A DNA stretch of 13,678 nucleotides from NCBI GenBank assembly GCA_036522155.1, contig DATDGI010000316.1, forward strand, positions 1 to 13,678, written 5' to 3'. Shown here piece by piece: positions 6,994-13,652 of this stretch (the first letter of the stretch is position 1; each line of letters opens with the position of its first letter). Source of the stretch: UBA9676 sp036522155. GTDB lineage: Bacteria; Actinomycetota; Actinomycetes; Streptosporangiales; Streptosporangiaceae. A program made the translations under genes and the position numbers. The notes beneath the pieces are model-generated. The model saw only the letters and a program-made list of their open reading frames with translations. It made no database searches and had not been told where the DNA came from.

Positions 6994-7213
6994 GCGCTCC
7001 GTGGGGGAAGCGAAGCTGGTGGCCGGGCAGGCACCAGAGATGACGGGTGTCACGGCGCGCGGCTTCCGCCCGACCCAGCGGACGATCACGGTGGTGCTGG
7101 TCGGCGTGATGGTGGCGCTGGTGGGCTTCCTCGCACTGTCGGCCGCCCTGGCCGGCCCGCTGTCACTCAGCAAACTCTGGTCGGCCGCTGGCCTGTTTGT
7201 ATCATCCTGGTGA
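6992..7213 (+). CDS. 5' fragment of frameshifted membrane paralogue 1
   Basis: A 73-residue open frame containing a short N-terminal tail, one complete membrane helix (residues ~30-55, ITVVLVGVMVALVGFLAL) and the first half of a second (LWSAAGLFV), after which it runs into SSW and a stop. The intact neighbour (8247-9458) continues without a break through the equivalent second helix. Adding one base at about 7199-7201 restores LFV-IILVTAAVG and joins the two frames. The piece is therefore best read as the start of one gene with 7210-8247. Start either GTG 6992 (weak GAGGG site) or GTG 7001 (leaderless). Confidence 0.6.
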   Translation: MRSVGEAKLVAGQAPEMTGVTARGFRPTQRTITVVLVGVMVALVGFLALSAALAGPLSLSKLWSAAGLFVSSW

Positions 7214-8247
7214 CCGCCGCGGTCGGCATCGTGGTGGCCGGTCACCAGCCGCGCAACCCGATCGGCTGGCTGCTGACCGGAGAGGCGGCGTTCATGCTGC
7301 TCTCCATCGCCGCCGGGGGCTACGCCAACCTCGGGTACCGGCTTGGCGACCACGGCCTGTCGTTCGCCGGGCCGGCGATGCTCGTGCTCAGCCAGCTGTT
7401 CAGCGATTCACTGCTCGGGTTCCCGCTGGTGATCCTGCTCTTCCCCGATGGCCGGCTGCCATCGCGGCGCTGGCGGTGGGTGCTGTGGGTCTACCTGGCC
7501 ATCACCGGTGCCGCCGTGCTGGCCGTGAGCTTCGCCGTTCTGGGCCTGGCCATCGGGCACCACGTCGTCCTGCAGGCAAACGGGAACCTCGCATCCCTTG
7601 GCCGCTGGAGCACGGCCTGGGTGGTTCCAGTGCAGGCAGCGTTCCTCATCACCGTGGCGGTGTTTTGGCTGGCCGCCATCGGCCGCCAGGCCCTCAGCTG
7701 GCGGCGTTCCACCGGGGAGCGGCGGCAGCAGCTGAAATGGCTGGCCAGCGGCGCCGCCATCTGCGGAGTCTTTGGCATCTGGGCCATCGCGACCAATTCG
7801 GCGATCTGGGAAGTGCTCATTCTCGCGTTCGCGGCACTGCCGGTGAGCATCGGCATCGGGATCCTGAAGTACCGCCTGTATGACATCGACCGGATCATTT
7901 CCCGAACGCTGGCTTATGCGATCGTGACCGGCCTGCTGATCGGCGTCTACGCGGGTGTCGTGCGGCTGGCGACCCGGGTGCTGCCGTTCCGCACACCGGT
8001 GGCGGTGGCGGGCGCCACCCTGCTCGCCGCAGCGCTGTTCAACCCGCTCCGCCGCCGGGTCCAGCGGACAGTGGACCGCCGGTTCAACCGGGCCCGCTAC
8101 AACGCCGACAAGACGGTGGCGGCGTTCGCGGCCCGGCTGCAAGACGTGGTGGACCTGGACGGGGTCCCTGATGACCTGGCTGGTGTTGTCGTCCAGGCAT
8201 TGGAACCCGCCCATGTCTCGGTGTGGATAGCCGGCGGTGGCCGGTGA
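7210..8247 (+). CDS. membrane paralogue 1, main part (histidine-kinase-like sensor module without kinase)
   Basis: A 345-residue multi-pass membrane protein, starting in this frame at GTG 7210, which overlaps the preceding stop as GTGA. Landmarks shared with its downstream paralogue are HQPRNPIGWLL, a run of about six or seven hydrophobic helices, ERRQQLKWLASGA, LPVSIGIGILKYRLYDIDRI, ISRTLAYAIVTGLL, LFNPLRRRVQR.VDRRFNRARY, FAARLQDVVDLD and a terminus at ALEPAHVSVWI. In many actinobacterial histidine kinases this same block precedes HisKA_3/HATPase domains; here nothing follows, so it is a sensor or scaffold without its own kinase. It probably once began at ~7001 and is broken by a one-base shift near 7200; translation through GTGA coupling would give a protein lacking the first helix. 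The stop overlaps the next gene (TGATG). Confidence 0.75.
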   Translation: MTAAVGIVVAGHQPRNPIGWLLTGEAAFMLLSIAAGGYANLGYRLGDHGLSFAGPAMLVLSQLFSDSLLGFPLVILLFPDGRLPSRRWRWVLWVYLAITGAAVLAVSFAVLGLAIGHHVVLQANGNLASLGRWSTAWVVPVQAAFLITVAVFWLAAIGRQALSWRRSTGERRQQLKWLASGAAICGVFGIWAIATNSAIWEVLILAFAALPVSIGIGILKYRLYDIDRIISRTLAYAIVTGLLIGVYAGVVRLATRVLPFRTPVAVAGATLLAAALFNPLRRRVQRTVDRRFNRARYNADKTVAAFAARLQDVVDLDGVPDDLAGVVVQALEPAHVSVWIAGGGR

Positions 8248-9458
8248 TGGGGCGGGACCGCCCTGCCCGGTTCCGGCTGGGGTTGGCCTCGCCAGCGACG
8301 TTGGCGGCTGCGCTCGGGGCGCTGCTGGTGCTGTGCACGGCGGCCGTGGTCCCGCTGGCGGTCCTGACCGGGCAGTACTTCAACGGGGCCGTGCCCCTGG
8401 TGATAGCCGTTCCCTGCACGGCGGTAGGGGTGCTCGTCGCCCGGCGCCAGCCACGCAACCCGGTCGGCTGGCTCATGCTCGCGATGGCGGCCTGTCTTAT
8501 TATCGGCAACGACGGCGGGGACTACTCGATCCTCGACTACCGCCTCGGGCACCATCTGCCCCTCGGCCCTGGGGCCCTGCTGCTGAACCAGCTGTGGGGC
8601 CCGGGCATTGCCCTGTTCGGGCTGGTGGTCCTCCTCTTCCCGGACGGCAGGCTGGGCTCAGTGTGGTGGCGGCGGGCGCTGTGGGCCTACGTGGTGCTCT
8701 ACGCCTTCTCGGTCATCACGCTGGCCGTGGCGACCGTCGGCGCGATCGCCGGGCACCCGATCCGGATCGACTCTTCGGGTGGGCTGCCCGCCACCGATAA
8801 CCCGACCGGCTGGTACGCAGTCACGGACATACCGGCCAATCTGCTGTTTATCGCGTTCGGCCTGTGCTTCGTGGCCCGCCAGGTGCTGAGCTGGCGGGCC
8901 TCGTCGGGGGAGCGGCGCCAGCAGCTCAAGTGGCTGATGAGCGGGGCCATCGTCACCGCTCTGTGCCCGGTCCTGGTGGTCCTGGGGTCGTCGAGTTCGT
9001 CACCGATCTTGAACACGGTCGGTGGCCTTGGCTGGCTTGGCTTCGCTGCGCTGCCGGTGTCCATTGGCGTGGGGATCTTGAAGTACCGGCTGTATGACAT
9101 CGACCGGATCATCTCCCGGACCCTGGCGTACGCGATCGTGACCGGGCTGCTGGTCGGGGTGTACGCAGGTCTGGTCCTGCTGGCGACCCAAGTGGTGTCG
9201 ATCACCACGCCGGTCGCGGTAGCGGCCGCGACGCTGGCGGCGGCGGCGCTGTTCAATCCGCTGCGGCGGCGGGTGCAGCGGGCGGTGGACCGGCGGTTCA
9301 ACCGGGCACGGTATGACGCCGACCGGACCATCGCCGCGTTCGCGGCGCGGCTGCAGGACGCGATGGACCTGGATGCGGTCCAGGCCGACCTGTCTGGTGT
9401 TGTGCACCGGGCCCTGGAACCCGCCTATGTATCGGTGTGGATCAGCCAGCGCGACTGA
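8247..9458 (+). CDS. membrane paralogue 2 (histidine-kinase-like sensor module without kinase)
   Basis: A 403-residue intact copy of the same family as its upstream neighbour. The basic N-terminus (GRDRPARFRLG) is followed by about eight or nine membrane helices, the RRQPRNPVGWLM motif after helix 2, ERRQQLKWLMSGA, and the conserved LPVSIGVGILKYRLYDIDRI...LAYAIVTGLLVGVYAGLV block. A cytoplasmic tail (FNPLRRRVQRAVDRRFNRARY, FAARLQDAMDLD) is the type of helix that joins sensor to kinase in related proteins, but the protein stops at VSVWISQRD with no His-box or ATPase domain. The ATG at 8247 overlaps the previous stop as TGATG, indicating translational coupling; GTG 8223 or 8244 are alternatives. 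From ~7866 (matching 9081, offset 1215 nt) the two genes are closely similar at DNA level, so they arose by tandem duplication. Ligand and partner unknown. Confidence 0.82.
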   Translation: MGRDRPARFRLGLASPATLAAALGALLVLCTAAVVPLAVLTGQYFNGAVPLVIAVPCTAVGVLVARRQPRNPVGWLMLAMAACLIIGNDGGDYSILDYRLGHHLPLGPGALLLNQLWGPGIALFGLVVLLFPDGRLGSVWWRRALWAYVVLYAFSVITLAVATVGAIAGHPIRIDSSGGLPATDNPTGWYAVTDIPANLLFIAFGLCFVARQVLSWRASSGERRQQLKWLMSGAIVTALCPVLVVLGSSSSSPILNTVGGLGWLGFAALPVSIGVGILKYRLYDIDRIISRTLAYAIVTGLLVGVYAGLVLLATQVVSITTPVAVAAATLAAAALFNPLRRRVQRAVDRRFNRARYDADRTIAAFAARLQDAMDLDAVQADLSGVVHRALEPAYVSVWISQRD

Positions 9459-9677
9459 GGCTGGCGTCAGTCGGCTCCGTCGCCACCGTCAAGCCCGGCC
9501 ACCGAAGGCGAGCCAACCCGGCGAAGTCGTGCTCTGCGGCGCTGGAGGTGCCTCCGGCCAGGTCGGCCAACGAGCTTGGCACGATTGATCGACAGCGCTC
9601 TGCGGGTGACGCTCTAGCGCTTCTCGCAGGGCGTCGTTTGACCCCGCCTGACCTGGCCTTCCGCACCTGCCTGTACC

Positions 9678-9693
9678 GTTTACTGCGTGTTAC
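9678..9693 (-). promoter_or_regulatory. GlnR-like box upstream of the RDD gene
   Basis: On the minus strand this reads GTAAC-ACGCAG-TAAAC, one mismatch from gTnAC-n6-GnAAC and nearly the same as the perfect box at glnA (GTAAC-ACGCGT-GAAAC). It is a single site about 75-85 nt upstream of the predicted RDD transcription start. Confidence 0.35.
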
Positions 9694-9751
9694 GCCTGTG
9701 GCTGCCCGCCACCCCGGGCAGGCCCAGGTCACAGACGGCGTGGGCGCGGGA

Positions 9752-9757
9752 TACCGT
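9752..9757 (+). promoter_or_regulatory. -10 hexamer of a probable leaderless RDD transcript
   Basis: TACCGT fits TANNNT and ends 6 nt before GTG 9764. GTCACA (9728-9733), matching four of six -35 positions, is 18 nt further upstream. Confidence 0.5.
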
Positions 9758-9763
9758 TGGGGC

Positions 9764-10201
9764 GTGGCGGATCGGCGGTGGGCGGGTTCCTGGCTGAGCG
9801 GCGTACCCGCCCCCGATGGCGAGCAGACCTACCCGGGCGAGCGGTTCGGGCTGCCCGAGACCGGTTCCGGCTCGGTCGCCACCATCGGCCGGCGGCTGCT
9901 CGCCCTGCTCGCCGACTGGCTGCTGTGCACCATGATCGCGCTGGCCGCGTTCCGTTCGCAGTTCTGGACGCTGGCCATCTTCGCGGCCGAGACCTACCTG
10001 CTGACCGCGCTGACCGGGGTCACGGCGGGCAAGCGGCTGGTGGGCATCAAGGTGGCCCGGCTGGACGGGCGCCCGGTCGGGTTCGGCTGGGCGCTGGTGC
10101 GCACCATCTTGCTGCTCACCGTGGTGCCGCCGCTGATCACCGACCGCGACCTGCGCGGCCTGCACGACCGCGCGGCGAACACCATCGTGGTCAGGATCTG
10201 A
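9764..10201 (+). CDS. RDD family membrane protein
   Basis: A 145-residue inner-membrane protein. The N-terminus MADRRWAGSWLSG is the characteristic start of the actinobacterial RDD protein next to glnA1, which is why I chose GTG 9764 over longer starts back to 9437. A soluble stretch to ~45 is followed by GRRLLALLADWLL (the R and first D of the RDD signature), a first helix (residues ~48-66), a second (~70-88) ending in GVTAGKRLVGIKVARLDGRPVGF, a third (~108-125) and DRDLRGLHDRAANTIVV with the final conserved Asp. The molecular role of this family is not settled; transport or membrane homeostasis has been proposed for RDD proteins. Its stop lies inside the 3' end of the DAHP synthase gene on the other strand, an 11-bp convergent overlap. 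Confidence 0.9.
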   Translation: MADRRWAGSWLSGVPAPDGEQTYPGERFGLPETGSGSVATIGRRLLALLADWLLCTMIALAAFRSQFWTLAIFAAETYLLTALTGVTAGKRLVGIKVARLDGRPVGFGWALVRTILLLTVVPPLITDRDLRGLHDRAANTIVVRI

Positions 10202-11264
10202 CGCCGATCAGGGTGGTCCGCCGGTGCCGGACGGCGGCCGCCAGGCTGGCCAGCACCCCGGCAGTTGTGCCCACATCCATGCAGGCGTCGGTGACGCTCT
10301 GGCCGTAGACCAGGCTGGCCGGCTCGCCCGGCTCCTGCCGGCCCGCCCGCAGGAAGCTCTCCAGCATCACGCCGACGAGGCCGTGCTCACCGCCGGCCAC
10401 CTGCCCGGCCAGGGCGGCGGCCACCGCGGGCTGGCGCCGGTAGTCCTTGCCGCTGTTGCCGTGGCTGGCGTCCACCATCACCCGGCGGGGCAGGCCCGCG
10501 CGGCTGACCAGCTCCAGCGCCGCACCGACCGGGCCGGCCTGGTAGTTCGGGCCGGCCCGGCCACCCCGCAGGATGACGTGGCAGTCGGGGTTGCCGGCGG
10601 TGGTCACGACCGCCGCCGCCCCGGACACGGTCACGCCGAAGAAGGTGTGCCCGCTCGCGGCGGCCAGGCAGGCGTCCACGGCCATCTGCACGTCCCCGTC
10701 GGTGCCGTTCTTGAAGCCGACCGGCATGGACAGCCCGGAGGCCAGCTGCCGGTGCACCTGGCTCTCGGTGGTGCGGGCGCCGATCGCGCCCCAGGCCACG
10801 GAGTCGGCGATGTACTGGGGGGTGATCGGGTCGAGCCACTCGCAGCCGACCGGCATGCCCAGCGTCACGATGTCGAGCAGCAGCCGCCGGGCCACCCGCA
10901 GGCCCTGGTGCACGTCGTGGCTGCCGTCCATGCCGGGGTCGTTGATCAGCCCCTTCCAGCCGGTGACCGTGCGCGGCTTCTCGAAATACACCCGCATGAC
11001 GACGAGCAGGTCGGCCCGGAGTGGGAGCGCCAGGGCGGCCAGCCGTTCGGCATAATCCAGCGCGGCCGCCGGATCGTGCACCGAGCAGGGGCCGGCCACC
11101 ACCAGCAACCGGTCATCGGTGCCGGTCAGGACCGCACGGATCTCGGCCCGGGCCTGCTCGACCAGCGCGGCCGGCCCGTCCGCGAGCGGCAGCTCGCCCC
11201 GCAGGTCGGCCGGTGCCAGCAGCGGCTCGTAGCCCAGGACCCGGATGTCGCTGGTATGCGGCAT
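10191..11264 (-). CDS. aroG: class I 3-deoxy-7-phosphoheptulonate (DAHP) synthase
   Basis: Condenses phosphoenolpyruvate with erythrose 4-phosphate to DAHP, the first step of the shikimate pathway, in the cytoplasm. The 357-residue protein is full length for class I-alpha enzymes (about 350). In order it shows VVAGPCSVHDP (metal Cys), MRVYFEKPRTVTGWKGLINDP, CEWLDPITPQYIAD, GARTTESQVHRQLASGLS, GFKNGTDG (PEP-binding Lys), VILRGG and MVDASHGNSGK (metal His). The N-terminal ~45 residues include the arm used for dimer contacts and, in some homologues, aromatic amino-acid feedback; the specificity (Phe, Tyr or Trp) cannot be told. The ATG at 11264 has only a weak GCGGGA upstream. It follows DUF4191 by 73 nt on the same strand and may be cotranscribed. 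Many actinobacteria use a class II enzyme, so this may be a second copy. Paralogue name (aroF/aroG) uncertain. Confidence 0.95.
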   Translation of the reverse strand: MPHTSDIRVLGYEPLLAPADLRGELPLADGPAALVEQARAEIRAVLTGTDDRLLVVAGPCSVHDPAAALDYAERLAALALPLRADLLVVMRVYFEKPRTVTGWKGLINDPGMDGSHDVHQGLRVARRLLLDIVTLGMPVGCEWLDPITPQYIADSVAWGAIGARTTESQVHRQLASGLSMPVGFKNGTDGDVQMAVDACLAAASGHTFFGVTVSGAAAVVTTAGNPDCHVILRGGRAGPNYQAGPVGAALELVSRAGLPRRVMVDASHGNSGKDYRRQPAVAAALAGQVAGGEHGLVGVMLESFLRAGRQEPGEPASLVYGQSVTDACMDVGTTAGVLASLAAAVRHRRTTLIGVRS

Positions 11265-11282
11265 AAGTGGTCCCGCCGGCTG

Positions 11283-11300
11283 GCCCGGGCGTGCCCGGGC
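11283..11300. repeat. duplicated 8-bp palindrome between DUF4191 and DAHP synthase genes
   Basis: GCCCGGGC occurs twice, separated by GT. The pair can fold as a GC-rich hairpin in the transcript running from DUF4191 into the DAHP synthase gene. There is no T-tract and no aromatic-rich leader peptide, so neither intrinsic termination nor attenuation is supported. Confidence 0.4.
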
Positions 11301-11337
11301 AGGTGATCATGCTCGATCGCGTCCGCCATCGGCGCGG

Positions 11338-12048
11338 TTACCGCATCCTGGGCCGTGGCGGCCGGGGCATCCGGCCGCTCCTGGGCAGCGGGCCCTTGGG
11401 CGCCTGCAGGGCCCCGGGCAGCGCCTTGAGCCGGAAGTTCAGGTCCGCGACGGCCGGGCCCTTCAGGTTGCGTGGCAGCCGCATCAGCTTCCGCTGCAGC
11501 TTGCGGATCGGGATCTGGCCTTCCTCGCCGCCCACCTGCAGGTCGTAGATCGGCACGTCGAACGCGACCCGGGAGATCCGCTTCTTCTCCGCCGCCAGCA
11601 GGCTGGCCAGCCGGTTCGGCGAGCCCTCGCCCACCAGCACGACCCCCGGCTTGCCGACCGCCCGGTGCACGACATCCATGTTGCGGTTGGCCGATACCGC
11701 CGGGGTGACCGTCCAGCCGCCGCGCATGCCCTGCAGGATCGCGGCCGCCGCCCCCGGCTGGCCCTCGACCTGCGCGTACTGGGCCGACTGCGCGTACCGG
11801 CCGAAGAGCACCATAGCCGCCATCAGCCCGCTGACCACGCCGAGCGGGATCAGCAGCGGCAGCAGGTGGAAGATGATGCCCGCGACCACGAAGAGCGCGA
11901 TGACGCCGATCCCGGCCAGCGCCACCAGCGGCAGGGCGCGCGGATTGGTCCGGCGGATGATGCCGGCCACCATCCGGATCTGCTTGATGCGGCCGGCCGA
12001 CGCCGGGTCGTCGCTGTCTTTCGCCGCGCGTGCGCGCCTGTTCGCCAT
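11338..12048 (-). CDS. DUF4191 family membrane protein
   Basis: A 236-residue protein of the actinobacterial DUF4191 family, found next to lipA (I recall Rv2219 in M. tuberculosis). A basic cytoplasmic N-terminus (MANRRARAAKDSDD..., then GRIKQIRMVAGIIRRTNPR) leads to two closely spaced membrane helices (residues ~39-59 and ~62-83). The soluble remainder contains the family signatures GRYAQSAQYAQVEGQPGAAA, GWTVTPAVSANRNMDVVHR, VVLVGEGSPNRL and AAEKKRI. The C-terminus is proline/arginine-rich (LPRSGRMPRPPRPRMR). Function unknown; an association with lipoylation or the membrane is suggested only by context. The ATG at 12048 has no Shine-Dalgarno sequence and looks leaderless. It is 96 nt from lipA, separated by a possible terminator. 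Confidence 0.92.
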   Translation of the reverse strand: MANRRARAAKDSDDPASAGRIKQIRMVAGIIRRTNPRALPLVALAGIGVIALFVVAGIIFHLLPLLIPLGVVSGLMAAMVLFGRYAQSAQYAQVEGQPGAAAAILQGMRGGWTVTPAVSANRNMDVVHRAVGKPGVVLVGEGSPNRLASLLAAEKKRISRVAFDVPIYDLQVGGEEGQIPIRKLQRKLMRLPRNLKGPAVADLNFRLKALPGALQAPKGPLPRSGRMPRPPRPRMR

Positions 12049-12055
12049 GGACGGC

Positions 12056-12061
12056 AGGATA
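12056..12061 (-). promoter_or_regulatory. -10 hexamer of a probable leaderless DUF4191 transcript
   Basis: Minus-strand TATCCT fits TANNNT and is 7 nt from ATG 12048; the intervening bases (GCCGTCC) contain no ribosome-binding site. Confidence 0.5.
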
Positions 12062-12082
12062 CGAGCAGCCGGCCCCCGGAGG

Positions 12083-12109
12083 AAAACCGCCCGGCCCGCA
12101 TGGGCCCGG
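12083..12109 (-). terminator. possible intrinsic terminator after lipA
   Basis: On the minus strand a GC-rich stem (CCGGGCCC-ATGC-GGGCCGG, seven pairs with one bulged G) is followed after four bases by TTTT. It lies 36 nt past the lipA stop and before the DUF4191 promoter. The T-tract is short, so termination may be partial. Confidence 0.4.
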
Positions 12110-12144
12110 CCGCTGGCCGCAGGCCCGGTGCCGGCCGGGGCCGG

Positions 12145-13098
12145 CTACCGCTGGCCGGCGCTGACCGGCTGGCTGGCGGCCCGCCGGGCCATGGCCTCGG
12201 CGTGCAGGCGCCCGGCCCGGTACGAGGACCGGACCAGCGGCCCGGACATGACACCGGCGAACCCGAGACCGAGCGCCTCATCCCGGAGGCGGCCGAACTC
12301 GGCCGGCTCCACCCACCGCACCACCGGGTGATGGTGGAGGGACGGGCGCAGGTACTGGGTGATGGTGAGCAGCTCGCAGCCGGCCTCCCGCAGGTCGGCC
12401 ATGGCCTGGCTGATCTCGGCCGGCTCCTCGCCCAGGCCCAGGATCAGGTTGGACTTGGTGACCAGGCCCGCGTCCCGGGCCGCGCGCAGCACCGCCAGCG
12501 ACCGCTCGTACCGGAAGCCGGGCCTGATCCGGCGGAAGATGCGCGGCACGGTCTCGATGTTGTGCGCGAGCACCTCGGGCCGGGCGGCGAACACCTCCGC
12601 CAGCCGGGCCGGCTCGGCGTTGAAGTCGGGGATGAGCAGTTCGACCCCGCAGCCAGGGACCGCCGCGTGGATCTCGGCGCAGGTCTGCGCGTACAGCCAG
12701 GCCCCGCCGTCCGGCAGGTCGTCGCGGGCCACGCCGGTGACGGTGGCGTAGCGCAGGCCCATCGCCGCCAACGAGGCGGCCACCCGGCGTGGCTCGTCGG
12801 TGTCGAGCGGCTCTGGCTTCCCGGTGGCGATCTGGCAGAAGTCGCACCGGCGGGTGCACGCGTCCCCGCCGATCAGGAACGTGGCCTCCCGGTCCTCCCA
12901 GCACTCGTAGATGTTCGGGCAGCCCGCTTCCTGGCAGACCGTATGCAGGCCCTGGTCACGCACCAGACTTCTGAGTTCGGTATATTCCGGTCCGGTCCGC
13001 AGCCGGGTCCTGATCCATGGCGGCTTGCGCTCGATCGGCGTCTGGGCGTTGCGGGCCTCCAGGCGGAGCAGCCTGCGGCCCTCAGGTGCGAGTACCAC
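12145..13098 (-). CDS. lipA: lipoyl synthase (radical SAM)
   Basis: Inserts two sulfurs into octanoyl groups on lipoyl domains (pyruvate and 2-oxoglutarate dehydrogenases, GcvH) by radical SAM chemistry, in the cytoplasm. The 317-residue protein is full length. The auxiliary cluster cysteines are C55, C60 and C66 (TVCQEAGCPNIYECWED), and the radical SAM cysteines C81, C85 and C88 (CTRRCDFC). Other signatures are DDLPDGGAW, VELLIPDFN, VLAHNIETVPRI, KSNLILGLGE, ITQYLRPS and the terminal RSSYRAG serine that ligates the auxiliary cluster. I chose GTG 13098 because the match to LipA begins at LAPEGRRLLRLE; longer upstream starts add non-homologous residues that cross the divergent gene. The start lacks a properly spaced ribosome-binding site and looks leaderless. 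lipB is not in the window; instead a YbjQ gene diverges 64 nt away. Confidence 0.97.
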   Translation of the reverse strand: MVLAPEGRRLLRLEARNAQTPIERKPPWIRTRLRTGPEYTELRSLVRDQGLHTVCQEAGCPNIYECWEDREATFLIGGDACTRRCDFCQIATGKPEPLDTDEPRRVAASLAAMGLRYATVTGVARDDLPDGGAWLYAQTCAEIHAAVPGCGVELLIPDFNAEPARLAEVFAARPEVLAHNIETVPRIFRRIRPGFRYERSLAVLRAARDAGLVTKSNLILGLGEEPAEISQAMADLREAGCELLTITQYLRPSLHHHPVVRWVEPAEFGRLRDEALGLGFAGVMSGPLVRSSYRAGRLHAEAMARRAASQPVSAGQR

Positions 13099-13104
13099 GG
13101 CTCC

Positions 13105-13110
13105 AGGGTA
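13105..13110 (-). promoter_or_regulatory. -10 hexamer of a probable leaderless lipA transcript
   Basis: Minus-strand TACCCT fits TANNNT and is 6 nt from GTG 13098. The GGAG in between is only 2 nt from the start codon, too close to act as a ribosome-binding site. Confidence 0.5.
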
Positions 13111-13162
13111 CGTCCCGGTCGGTGGCGCCAGGGGGCCCGCCGACCATGGAAAGGATGTCCAG

Positions 13163-13483
13163 ATGCTTCTGAGCACCATGAACGACCTGCCGGGGTACGA
13201 GATCACCGAGGTGCTGGGGGAGGTGTTCGGCGTTACGGTCCGGTCCAGGAACGTGGGCTCCCAGCTCGGCGCCGGCTTCAAGTCGATCGTCGGCGGTGAG
13301 CTGAAGGGCATGACCAAGATGCTGATGGACAGCCGGATCCACGCGCAGGACCGGCTCACCGAGGCGGCGCAGGCCAAGGGCGCGGACGCGGTGCTGGCGA
13401 TGCGGTTCGACGCCAGCGAGTTCCAGGTCGGCCAGGAGATCTGCGCCTACGGCACGGCGGTGAAGATCCGCCGGCTGGGCTAG
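13163..13483 (+). CDS. YbjQ/UPF0145 (DUF74) family protein
   Basis: A 106-residue cytoplasmic protein of the YbjQ family, whose members form pentamers and are often labelled putative heavy-metal-binding. The whole length matches the family: NDLPGYEITEVLGEVFGVTVRSRNVGSQLGAGFKSI (seen in parts: GYEITEVLGEV, GSQLGAGFKS), VGGELKGMTKML, ARGAD-like AKGADAVLAMRFD and a closing CAYGTAVKI. A metal role is not shown by any obvious site here. ATG 13163 is preceded by AAAGGA with 7-nt spacing, one of the clearer ribosome-binding sites in the window. It diverges from lipA and converges on the fragment at the edge with 7 nt between stops. Confidence 0.9.
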   Translation: MLLSTMNDLPGYEITEVLGEVFGVTVRSRNVGSQLGAGFKSIVGGELKGMTKMLMDSRIHAQDRLTEAAQAKGADAVLAMRFDASEFQVGQEICAYGTAVKIRRLG

Positions 13484-13490
13484 CGGCCCG

Positions 13491-13652
13491 TCACCCGCGC
13501 GGGCTGGGGGGCTGGCTGGCCGATCTGGCCCGGCGGCCGTGGAGGCTGTAGACCAGGGCGCCGATGGCCGCCGCCACCAGCCCGCCGGCGCCGGCCAGGA
13601 ACAGCACCAGCCGCGGGTTGAGCGAGGACAGCAGACCGCCCGCGGCGGCCAT
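13491..13652 (-). CDS. C-terminal fragment of a small membrane protein (5' end doubtful)
   Basis: On the minus strand this frame encodes one clear membrane helix, LVLFLAGAGGLVAAAIGALVY, preceded by SSLNPR and followed by a basic, serine/proline-rich tail (SLHGRRARSASQPPSPRG). The first in-frame ATG (13652) and everything upstream lie in the second arm of a 37-bp perfect inverted repeat that ends at the window edge, so the true N-terminus is probably not represented. Family not recognised. Another minus frame over the same stretch is arginine/proline/glycine-rich and has no membrane helix, so I prefer this one. Confidence 0.45.
   Translation of the reverse strand: MAAAGGLLSSLNPRLVLFLAGAGGLVAAAIGALVYSLHGRRARSASQPPSPRG

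Larger units (their letters stand above)
9459..9763. other. 305-nt intergenic region upstream of the RDD gene
   Basis: The RDD frame is open through this stretch, but its translation is low-complexity and unlike RDD proteins, so I treat it as non-coding. It contains a GlnR-like box (9678-9693), a 7-bp hairpin CTGCCCG-N6-CGGGCAG (9702-9721) without a T-tract, and a -10 hexamer (9752-9757). I see no tRNA or riboswitch-like structure. Confidence 0.55.

Noticed and set aside
9702..9721. Intrinsic terminator of the membrane paralogue operon
   Set aside because: The 7-bp hairpin lacks a T-tract and is 243 nt past the stop, close to the RDD promoter.
9437..9763. Long N-terminal extension of the RDD protein starting at 9437
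   Set aside because: The extension is unlike RDD proteins, overlaps the end of the preceding gene, and the family-typical start MADRRWAGSWLSG with a matching -10 hexamer lies at 9764.
11126..11329. Attenuator leader peptide for the DAHP synthase gene
   Set aside because: The small minus-strand frame starting at 11329 has no run of Phe, Tyr or Trp codons and no paired terminator structure.
11245..13299. Large plus-strand open frame of 684 codons opposite DUF4191 and lipA
   Set aside because: It is antisense to two clear genes and has low-complexity composition.
13099..13377. Longer LipA starting at 13377
   Set aside because: The extra residues have no LipA similarity and run through the divergent YbjQ gene.
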